Assembly (NCBI GenBank): GCA_002453165.1
Contig: DKGH01000147.1
Location: 1-29,153, forward strand
DNA: 29,153 nt
Source of the DNA: Verrucomicrobia bacterium UBA6775
GTDB taxonomy: Bacteria; Verrucomicrobiota; Verrucomicrobiia; Limisphaerales; UBA1096
Direction: 5' to 3'
Shown: positions 7,715-14,376 of the stretch, in pieces
Numbering within the stretch: position 1 is the stretch's first letter
Layout of the letters: the number at the start of each line of letters is the position of its first letter
Program-made: the position numbers and the translations under genes
Notes under the pieces: model-generated
Seen by the model: the letters and a program-made list of their open reading frames with translations, nothing else
Databases searched by the model: none
What the model was told of the DNA's origin: nothing

Positions 7715-8010
7715 TGGATACGCGGATTCGGCGACTGTTAATTTTGGCCGCGGTACTTTTCATCATCGCACTGCTTTTCCTCTGGGCCATCCACTGGATG
7801 GGCAGTGAGATCAAAAACAAGGAGACGTCACCGGGGGAAAGTTCGTCATCGCGGCCAGAGCGGCATGTCCTCGCCGTTGATCTCGATCTCCACGTCCGGC
7901 CTGCGGTTGCGGATGAACTCCCGAACCGCTTCGAAGCGAATGCCGCGCCACTGGTAGTCGCTGATGTGCGGGGTCACCATAGCCTCGATCCGCTTGGTTT
8001 CAGCGAGTAA
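7714..8010 (+). CDS. Small single-pass membrane protein coupled to the ABC ATPase gene
   Basis: The ATG shares its A with the TGA of the ATPase gene (TGATG), a strong sign of translational coupling. The first 35 residues form a basic start and one strong membrane segment (RRLLILAAVLFIIALLFLWAIHWM), then a Ser/Glu/Lys-rich tail. Beyond codon 45 the frame runs antisense into the CotH gene for 165 bases, so the C-terminal half is under constraint from the other strand and may be meaningless, or the stop may have been lost. I do not recognise a family. A helper role with the transporter is only suggested by position. Confidence 0.45.
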   Translation: MDTRIRRLLILAAVLFIIALLFLWAIHWMGSEIKNKETSPGESSSSRPERHVLAVDLDLHVRPAVADELPNRFEANAAPLVVADVRGHHSLDPLGFSE

Positions 8011-9621
8011 TTTTTCCTCGTTCCAATGCTTGGCCATCAACGCCTTCATGGTGGCGGCGTATTTTTTCCGGACGGACGGAATCTGGTACAGTTTCCGCGC
8101 CACCATTCCGTGCAGGCGTACGGAGCGCGGCGAGCGGCGGTCGACGCGAAGCCGGCTGTATTTTTCAAACAGGCAGTCGGCTCCCCACGGCAGGAAGTGG
8201 AACTTCTCGGTCTCGGGGTTAAGGTAGATAAAGTAGTTGTTGCGGTTGCCGGAGTAGCCGTCCCAAAAACTGAGCAGCCCCTCGAGCGCCCAGAACTGGT
8301 AGAATGCCTCCTCGTCGATCAGATCCCAAATGGCCGCCTGATAATCGTGCTCGTTTGTTTGCAGCTCGGCGACCTGCAGGAAGTCGGTGCTGCTTGCGCT
8401 AACGTTCATGCCGTGAATGGCGAGCAGATTTTTGCCAACGCGAAACTTGTCGCGGTGCTTATTGATATTGAACGAGGCGAAGGTGGCGTTGGAGCCGTCG
8501 TCGCTGCTGCCAGTGGCGGTGGAGTTCCATGCCGCGTTTTCCGGGGCATGGTAGCGGGCGACCTCATGCCCATTGATGTAGGCGACAAAACCGTCGTCGC
8601 ACTTCATGCGCAACAGCAGATTCCGCGTGGCCTTGATGTGGTCGATGCTCTCCAGTTCAAACGGGAACCGGAGATAAAGCGAAGTGGCGCGGTTGTGCAT
8701 CTGCTCGATGAAGTTAAACTTGGGCGTGATGAGTTGCTCGAAACCGGTCTGCGTCTCGTAGCCGGCACCGTTGGTCCCGGCGATCCACTCGGAGTCGTCG
8801 AAGCCGGGCTTGAACCACTCGTCATCGTGCTCGCCGCTGGTGGGTACCCAGGCGCGTCCCGGGATGGGCCCGCCGACGAAGGTCTTGCCACCGCTGCCCT
8901 GCAGCGCATTGATGACTTTCACAATGTGCTCGCGCCCTTTTTTGTTGTCGCCGGTCTTGCGCTCAAAACTACCTTCCCATTCCGGATAAAAATCGACCAC
9001 CGTCCCCTCAAATAGCGTCCCTTTGTCGTTGCCAAACTCCCGCTGGAGCAGTGGCTCGCGGACGGTTTCCACGTGGCAATACACGCCGAGGTTGCGGCCG
9101 TTGACGGTGATCTTGGCGAAGGCGCAGCGCGAGCCGGGCGAGCCGGCCTCATCCCAAATCTGGTACCCCATGAACTGGCTCATGAGGCTGCGATCCTGTC
9201 GGTTGTTGTTGAAAGTCAGGTTCCGCAGGCCACCGATGTTTTGACCTTCCTTGTTGTAGTCGAGCTTCACCTTGAGCGATGGGCGGGTAGTGTCCTGCGA
9301 GCCGAGGAATCCTTTTTTGCGGATGCCAACATTCTTGTAGGTGACGCCCTCGATGGTGACGTCGGCCTCGACGTAGGAGTAGGGGGAGGGCGGCGGTTGG
9401 AATTTGCGGCTCGGTGGCAGGGCGTTTTCGCGGGTGCGCCGCTGGTAGCGCAGGGTGTCCCAGTTCTCCTCCGCGATGGTGACGTTGATCTCGAGTAACC
9501 GGTCCCGTGGGAACAGGTCGTCGAGTTTCAGCTCCTTGGCCAAGCTGGTTTGTGCGACCCCGGCCAGCGCCAGGCCAAGCGCTCCGGTTTTTAAAAACAT
9601 ATTCATTGGACAGCGTTTCAT
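7846..9621 (-). CDS. Secreted CotH-kinase-family protein 1 with an inserted jelly-roll domain
   Basis: The 591-residue precursor has a signal peptide (GALGLALAGVAQTSLA, cleavage near 28). CotH-kinase landmarks are VGIRKKGFLGS (98-108), LTFNNNRQD (135-143), GVYCHVETV (179-187), FWALEGLLSFWDGYSGNRNNYF (443-464) and FLPWGAD (476-482, putative metal-binding Asp). Between residues about 247 and 420 an extra beta-rich domain is inserted, with WFKPGFDDSEW, LRMKCDDGFVAYINGHEVA and VGKNLLAIHG. CotH 2 in this window has only some ten residues at this point. CotH kinases are atypical kinases; substrate here unknown. The start is uncertain: ATG at 9621 is chosen for its basic n-region, 9606 and 9600 are alternatives. 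Confidence 0.85.
   Translation of the reverse strand: MKRCPMNMFLKTGALGLALAGVAQTSLAKELKLDDLFPRDRLLEINVTIAEENWDTLRYQRRTRENALPPSRKFQPPPSPYSYVEADVTIEGVTYKNVGIRKKGFLGSQDTTRPSLKVKLDYNKEGQNIGGLRNLTFNNNRQDRSLMSQFMGYQIWDEAGSPGSRCAFAKITVNGRNLGVYCHVETVREPLLQREFGNDKGTLFEGTVVDFYPEWEGSFERKTGDNKKGREHIVKVINALQGSGGKTFVGGPIPGRAWVPTSGEHDDEWFKPGFDDSEWIAGTNGAGYETQTGFEQLITPKFNFIEQMHNRATSLYLRFPFELESIDHIKATRNLLLRMKCDDGFVAYINGHEVARYHAPENAAWNSTATGSSDDGSNATFASFNINKHRDKFRVGKNLLAIHGMNVSASSTDFLQVAELQTNEHDYQAAIWDLIDEEAFYQFWALEGLLSFWDGYSGNRNNYFIYLNPETEKFHFLPWGADCLFEKYSRLRVDRRSPRSVRLHGMVARKLYQIPSVRKKYAATMKALMAKHWNEEKLLAETKRIEAMVTPHISDYQWRGIRFEAVREFIRNRRPDVEIEINGEDMPLWPR
9535..9544. repeat. Core of dispersed palindrome (CTTGGCCAAG)
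   Basis: Ten-base perfect palindromic core without the outer GC pair on the left side, at the signal-peptide cleavage region of CotH 1 (read as SLAKE). Confidence 0.55.
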
Positions 9622-9825
9622 CTTGCCGACGCTCGCAAGGCGAAGCCTCGTTTGGTTGCCGGAGAGGCGGTGATTCTTACTTTCTGGTTCATAGAAGCAC
9701 AGCCAAAAATTACCATTCCGCTTGGCCAAGCACTTGGCCAAGCGTTGAATACCCTCGCCTGTAGGACGTCTATGGCATTGACTATGCCGGTACTTCGATG
9801 GATTTTTCCCGACGCGATTTTTCTT
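9622..9825. other. Divergent intergenic region between CotH 1 and the sugar-binding protein gene
   Basis: About 204 bases that must hold promoters for both directions. It contains the double palindrome at 9719-9744 and an AT-richer stretch before the 9826 ATG. I could not pick convincing -35/-10 pairs by eye. Confidence 0.5.
9719..9744. repeat. Tandem dispersed palindrome, copy 5 plus a one-mismatch copy
   Basis: Exact GCTTGGCCAAGC at 9720-9731, then ACTTGGCCAAGCG continuing to 9744 (one mismatch from the 14-mer). Located between divergent genes, a position where a protein-binding site could influence both promoters. Confidence 0.92.
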
Positions 9826-11103
9826 ATGAAACTAAAAAACGCAATTGCAGGATTTATGGCCTTGGGGCTGGCTTATACTGGTTCAGTACAGGCCAAGCCA
9901 GTTGATATATGGATCAGTTCCTTTCAGGACCAGCTCTACTACGAGAACATGGTCAAGCTGTACAAGGAGAAGGTCGACAAAAATTTTGAAGCCAAGGTGC
10001 AGGCCTTTGGCTTCCGCGAGATGCCGGAGAAATTGGCCGTCTCGATCAAGACCGGCATCAACCCACCAGACGTGGTGCAGCTCGACGAGGTGCTCTTTGG
10101 GGCGTTCCTTGCGGGGGAGGTGCCGTTCCTCGAGCTGGGTGATCGGATCAAAAAGGCCAAGCTCGACAAAAACATCGCCAAGAGCCGCCAGAGTCTGTTC
10201 GCCTATAAGGGCAAGACCTACGGCGTGCCGCAGTCGCTCAGCGCGATGGTGCTCTACTACCGCACCGACCTGTTCAAGGAGATGGACATCGCCCCGGCGT
10301 CGCTGACGACTTGGGAAAAACTGGTCTCCACAGGCGAAAAGGTGGTAAAGGATCACGGCAAGGCGATGATCGCACTCGATCCGACTTACTTTGGCATCCT
10401 ATTGCGACAGCGCGGAAGTGATTTGTTTGGCAAGGACGGCTCGGTTTATCCTGACCGCGAGGCGGCGATTGAGGTGCTGGGCTGGATGCGCAAGCAGATG
10501 GAGTCCGGCGTCGGCATGGTGCCGGAGCGTGCCTCGATTTTTGACCCGCTCTTTTTCAACAGCGCAGTGCAGTTCGGTGAAGTGCTCACGGTGGTCGGTG
10601 CCGATTGGTACGGGCTCGACATGCTCCAGCAGTTCACTCCTGACCTGAAGGGCAAGTGGGGCGCCATGCCGTTGCCTGCGTGGAAGCTGCCGAACGGCAA
10701 GCTCAGCCGCCGCACCTCCACCTTCGCGGGGCAGGGGTTGATGATCAACAAAGGGAGCAAGCAGCCGGATGCGGCGTGGAAATTCATCGAGTTCGTCATC
10801 ACCAACAAGGAATCCAACGCGCGCCGTTTTCTCGACGGGAACAGTTTCCCCGCCTACACGCCGGCGTGGAAGGATGAGCGCCTGCTGCAGCCGAACGAGT
10901 TTTTCAGCAACCAAAAGTTTGGCGAACTGCTCGTCAAACTCTCGCCCGAGGTGCCGGAGGTGGTTGGCCACCCGAACCGCGCCAAGGCGATCTTCCTGTT
11001 TCAGGAGACGTTTTTTAACTCCCTCATTTACGGTGAGCTGAAGCCGGCCGAGGTGGTCGACAAGATGAAGACCATGCTCGAAGCCGCCGAGCCCGGATTC
11101 TGA
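9826..11103 (+). CDS. Extracellular sugar-type solute-binding protein (SBP family 1)
   Basis: This 425-residue precursor has a signal peptide (MKLKNAIAGFMALGLAYTGSVQA, cleavage before KPVDIW). The body matches the family 1 binding-protein pattern: an early IWISSFQ strand, GINPPDVVQLDEVLFGAFLAGEV, YGVPQSLSAMVLYYRTDLFKE (hinge strand), and a late AWKFIEFVITNKESNARRF. Such proteins capture oligosaccharides or glycerol-3-phosphate in the periplasm. The ATG at 9826 is chosen for the signal peptide; the frame is open to 9652 across the palindromes but that part does not look protein-like. It precedes its permeases by 11 bases. Confidence 0.9.
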   Translation: MKLKNAIAGFMALGLAYTGSVQAKPVDIWISSFQDQLYYENMVKLYKEKVDKNFEAKVQAFGFREMPEKLAVSIKTGINPPDVVQLDEVLFGAFLAGEVPFLELGDRIKKAKLDKNIAKSRQSLFAYKGKTYGVPQSLSAMVLYYRTDLFKEMDIAPASLTTWEKLVSTGEKVVKDHGKAMIALDPTYFGILLRQRGSDLFGKDGSVYPDREAAIEVLGWMRKQMESGVGMVPERASIFDPLFFNSAVQFGEVLTVVGADWYGLDMLQQFTPDLKGKWGAMPLPAWKLPNGKLSRRTSTFAGQGLMINKGSKQPDAAWKFIEFVITNKESNARRFLDGNSFPAYTPAWKDERLLQPNEFFSNQKFGELLVKLSPEVPEVVGHPNRAKAIFLFQETFFNSLIYGELKPAEVVDKMKTMLEAAEPGF

Positions 11104-11114
11104 TCCGCAGCACG

Positions 11115-12011
11115 ATGCAAGAGAGCGCCCAGCCTGCACTCAGGGCCAACGCCGGTGTGGGTTGGACGCCGTTTTTATTTCTGCTTCCGTTTCTTTTTTT
11201 CCTGATTCTCTTCTGGCTCGTGCCATTGGTCGGCGGAGTGAAAATGAGCCTTCAGGCCAATGGCTTTGGTGAAGCGGAGTACGTGGGGCTGAATCACTAC
11301 CTTATACTGGCCGAGGATGAACGATTCTTCAAGGCCATCCGCAATAGCTTCGTCTACACGCTGGCGTCGATCGTCGTGATCGTGCCGCTTTCGCTTTGGT
11401 TGGCGCATCTGCTACGATCGACGTTTCGTCGCTTGCGGCCGGTGCTGACGTTCGCGTTGTTACTGCCGGCACTAACGCCGCCCTCGGTGCTCGCGGTGTT
11501 GTTCCTCATGGTGTTTCACGGGAAGTACGGCCTGCTCAACCAGCTAATCGTCCTGCCGCTTGGCCAAGCGCCGATCAGTTGGCTGAAGGATCAGGATTTC
11601 ATCCTTGCTGGGTTGGTGCTGCAGACGGTGTGGCGCTGGACCGGTTTCATGACTTTTTTCATTCTCGCCGGGATGGAGGGCATCCCTCGGGTCTACTATG
11701 AGGCAGCCCGACTGGCGACTGGCAGTCGTTGGAATCATTTCTGGCATGTTACCCTGCCGCAGCTCCGGCCGGTTTTGTTGTTCGTGGCCGTCTATCTTAT
11801 GGTGGATGGCTTCTCGCTTTTCTCCGGGGCGTACGTGCTGCTGGGTGGCTCCGGTGGCACGGCGGATGCCGGTTTATTGACCATCACGTACGTGTATCAA
11901 AAAGCCCAGTTCCTAGAGTATGGCACAGCGTCGGCCATCAGCATCAGCCTGTTGCCGGTGATGCTGGCAGTCATGGGGGCGTTTTTATTTTTGCGGAGGC
12001 GAATCGCATGA
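11115..12011 (+). CDS. Sugar ABC transporter permease 1 (MalF/UgpA type)
   Basis: This 298-residue inner-membrane protein has six visible hydrophobic segments. Landmarks are the N-terminal FLFLLPFLFFLILFWLVPL, the NSFVYTLASIVVIVPLSLWLA segment, and the EAA loop YYEAARLATGSRWNHFWHVTLPQLRPVL that docks to the ATPase. It sits 11 bases after the binding protein and overlaps permease 2 by four bases (ATGA). The palindrome at 11557 is read as PLGQAPISW in the loop between membrane segments. Confidence 0.9.
   Translation: MQESAQPALRANAGVGWTPFLFLLPFLFFLILFWLVPLVGGVKMSLQANGFGEAEYVGLNHYLILAEDERFFKAIRNSFVYTLASIVVIVPLSLWLAHLLRSTFRRLRPVLTFALLLPALTPPSVLAVLFLMVFHGKYGLLNQLIVLPLGQAPISWLKDQDFILAGLVLQTVWRWTGFMTFFILAGMEGIPRVYYEAARLATGSRWNHFWHVTLPQLRPVLLFVAVYLMVDGFSLFSGAYVLLGGSGGTADAGLLTITYVYQKAQFLEYGTASAISISLLPVMLAVMGAFLFLRRRIA
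11557..11570. repeat. Dispersed palindrome CGCTTGGCCAAGCG, copy 6
   Basis: Exact 14-base copy in permease 1, read as LGQAP in a predicted extramembrane loop. Confidence 0.95.
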
Positions 12012-12898
12012 GCCAAGCCAATCCGACACAATCGGGGTTGCTTCGACGGATCGTTTCGTCGCTTCTGCTGCTGCCGTTTTTGTTGGCGGTGTTATACCCG
12101 TTTTTGTGGATGGTTTTCGGCATCTTCAAGACCAACCGCGAAATTTACCAACCACTTAGTTTGTGGCCGATGAAGCCGCTCGACACCGAGTATTGGAGCG
12201 GGATTGCGGACACATTCTTCCCGAACGAGTTTAGCATGCAAAACGTACGCGATTTGCTGGTAGGCAAATGGGTTCCGTTTTGGGACGTATTCGGGAATTC
12301 GCTGCTGGTGTCGCTTGGCCAAGCGCTTGGTGCGGTCGCCCTATCGGCAATGGCTGGATATGCGTTTGCGCGGTTTCAGTTCCGGGGAAAACGCATGCTG
12401 TTCTTATTGGCGATCGCGTTGATCCTGATTCCCCGCCAACTCTTTGCCTGGCCGTTGTTTTCGTGGGCAAACACGCTTGGCCTGAGCGACTCGCTGTTCG
12501 GGGTGATTCTGCCCGGAGTGGTCACCGGTCTTGGGGTGATTTATTTCACGCAAGTTTTCCGCCAGCTACCGGAGGAGTACCTACAGGCGGCACGGGTGTG
12601 CGGCGCGCCCGAGTTACGTGTGTTTCTCACGATACTGCCGCTCGTTTGGCCGTCACTGCTAAGTTACGGGATGATCCACTTCATCCTCGCCTGGCACGAG
12701 CATCTCGTCCCTATGTATATGTTGACCACAGAATCGCAAAAAACACTGCCACTGGCTCTGACCAAGCTGTACGATGTCAGCCAAAGCGTATCGCAGGGTG
12801 CGCAGATGGCCGCATCGACATTCGCGCTGATCCCGACCGCGGTGTTGTTTGCGGTCTGTTATCGGAAGTTCAAGTCCTCCCTTTCGGAGATGCTTTAG
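12008..12898 (+). CDS. Sugar ABC transporter permease 2 (MalG/UgpE type)
   Basis: This 296-residue partner permease has an N-terminal SSLLLLPFLLAVLYPFLWMVFGIFKTNREIY, typical of MalG-type proteins, and an EAA loop EYLQAARVCGAPELRVFLTILPLVWPS. The ATG at 12008 overlaps the permease 1 stop, so the two are translationally coupled; a longer frame from 11729 is antisense-like and rejected. The 3' end overlaps the convergent propeller gene by four bases (12895-12898). Confidence 0.9.
   Translation: MSQANPTQSGLLRRIVSSLLLLPFLLAVLYPFLWMVFGIFKTNREIYQPLSLWPMKPLDTEYWSGIADTFFPNEFSMQNVRDLLVGKWVPFWDVFGNSLLVSLGQALGAVALSAMAGYAFARFQFRGKRMLFLLAIALILIPRQLFAWPLFSWANTLGLSDSLFGVILPGVVTGLGVIYFTQVFRQLPEEYLQAARVCGAPELRVFLTILPLVWPSLLSYGMIHFILAWHEHLVPMYMLTTESQKTLPLALTKLYDVSQSVSQGAQMAASTFALIPTAVLFAVCYRKFKSSLSEML
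12312..12325. repeat. Dispersed palindrome CGCTTGGCCAAGCG, copy 7
   Basis: Exact copy in permease 2, read as SLGQALG, with an extra CGCTTGG half-unit attached on the right, near the start of a membrane segment. Confidence 0.95.
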
Positions 12899-14376
12899 TT
12901 GACCTCGGCCGGCGGGATTTCGTTGAGGGTGTAGTACCCGATCGGGTGCAGGATCGGTTTTCCGTCCAGCGAACGGACGCCCTTGGCCTGCAGTTCGTGG
13001 ACGTGGCCCTTGGTGAGTTTGTCCACCGTGACTCGCACCGACTTCGGGCCGGTGACCTCCGCGCCGATCACTTTCGGGGTGAGCTTGTCGACCACCGGGC
13101 TGCCGTACTGCGAGCGGTAAATGTACGTGTACGCGCTCATGCTGTAGGAGGAAAGATCTCCGGCGGTCTTGGCGTCGATCTCGTGGGTGAAGGTCAGCTC
13201 GAATCCGTCCGACTTGGCTCGCATCTCGTGAATCTCGAAAGGCACCTTGCCTTTCCATGTGACGCGGTCGAGTGCGAAACGTTTGCCGCCACGTGCCCCC
13301 CAGCCACGGTCGGTGCCACCGATGAACAGCGTGCCATCAGGGTGCATGTACGCACTGATGTTGCCGGAGCCGAAGCCTTTGAGAAATGAGAACGCTGCGC
13401 CCTGATAGACGCCGTTGACCTTTTCGAGGAAGCCGCGGTTGACGACGGAAAAAGTCTGATCGCAGACGAGTAGTTGGTTTTTGAACGGGCCGAATTTGCC
13501 GTTGCTGTCGTAGGCGAAACCGCTGGTGGAATTGCCCAGTACGCCATGCGGGAAGACCAGCGCAGGCGGGGTAAGTTCCTTCACGCGCTCGCGTTCGACC
13601 GGGTAACGGCTGTCGGACTTCGGCTCGTTGGCCGGGCGCTTCATGATTTTCTTCACTGCATCGAGATCGAACCACCGCCAGCCTCCGGGATGGCCCTGAA
13701 ACGAGCCGACCGGGATGTGCTTGAGCGAGCTGGAGCCGTTCCACGGACCTTGGTTGTCGGCGTAAAAGGCTTCGCCCAGATGATTCAGGCCGATGCCACC
13801 CGGTGAGCGGATGCCGCTGGCGGTCGGGATCAATTCGCCCTCCTTGGAGATGCGCACGCACCAGCCGCGGTAGTCGATCTGGCTGGAGAACGAGCCGGTG
13901 AGGCAAAGCACAACCCACATGTTGCCATCGGGATCGCGCCGGGTGCCGAAGGCGTACTCGTGGTAGTCACCGGTGATGCCCCAGCCGTCGTTGACAGTCT
14001 CGAAGATGTCGGCGCGGTCGTCGTCGTTGGTATCCCGCATGCGGGTGACCTCGCCGCGTTGGGTGCAGTAGAGCCATCCGTCATCGTAGGCGAGGTTTAG
14101 CGGCTCGTGAAGGCCCTCGGCGTAGAGTGTCCACTTGACCTCCTCCGGTTTGCCGAAGGGGTTGGTGAGGACGTAGACGTTGCCGCGGCGGCCACAGACG
14201 GCGAGTTTGCCGTTGGGCAGCATCTCGATGCCGCTGGTCTCGAGCACGACCCCATCGGGGATCGGAATCTGGTCGATCTGGTAGTAGTCGGATTCAACCG
14301 GGTCTGAAGCATTCAGACTTGTAAAGCTTATGCACGTTAGCACCGTAGACAAAGTATAAGTTAATAAATATTTCAT
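12895..14376 (-). CDS. Secreted beta-propeller dehydrogenase-like protein (sorbosone dehydrogenase / PQQ-type fold)
   Basis: This 493-residue protein has a signal peptide (MKYLLTYTLSTVLTCISFTSLNA). Repeated strand motifs such as ETSGIEMLPNGKLAVCGRRGNVYVLTNP, DPDGNMWVVLCLTGSF, SPGGIGLNHLGEAFYADNQG and DGTLFIGGTDRGWG suggest a six-bladed NHL/sorbosone-dehydrogenase-like propeller. The last 100 residues (FELTFTHEIDA..., VHELQAKGVRSLDG, YYTLNEIP) resemble a domain I recall as common in PVC-phylum secreted proteins. No cofactor residues can be assigned by eye. It starts 16 bases after the copper/PA14 gene, so the two are likely one operon. The first ~20 codons are AT-rich and belong to the neighbouring island. 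Confidence 0.75.
   Translation of the reverse strand: MKYLLTYTLSTVLTCISFTSLNASDPVESDYYQIDQIPIPDGVVLETSGIEMLPNGKLAVCGRRGNVYVLTNPFGKPEEVKWTLYAEGLHEPLNLAYDDGWLYCTQRGEVTRMRDTNDDDRADIFETVNDGWGITGDYHEYAFGTRRDPDGNMWVVLCLTGSFSSQIDYRGWCVRISKEGELIPTASGIRSPGGIGLNHLGEAFYADNQGPWNGSSSLKHIPVGSFQGHPGGWRWFDLDAVKKIMKRPANEPKSDSRYPVERERVKELTPPALVFPHGVLGNSTSGFAYDSNGKFGPFKNQLLVCDQTFSVVNRGFLEKVNGVYQGAAFSFLKGFGSGNISAYMHPDGTLFIGGTDRGWGARGGKRFALDRVTWKGKVPFEIHEMRAKSDGFELTFTHEIDAKTAGDLSSYSMSAYTYIYRSQYGSPVVDKLTPKVIGAEVTGPKSVRVTVDKLTKGHVHELQAKGVRSLDGKPILHPIGYYTLNEIPPAEVN

Noticed and set aside
8026..9015. A 329-codon plus-strand frame over CotH 1
   Set aside because: Antisense shadow of a clear CotH gene.
12268..13389. 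A 373-codon plus-strand frame across permease 2 and the propeller gene
   Set aside because: It crosses two convergent real genes and shows no recognisable domain.
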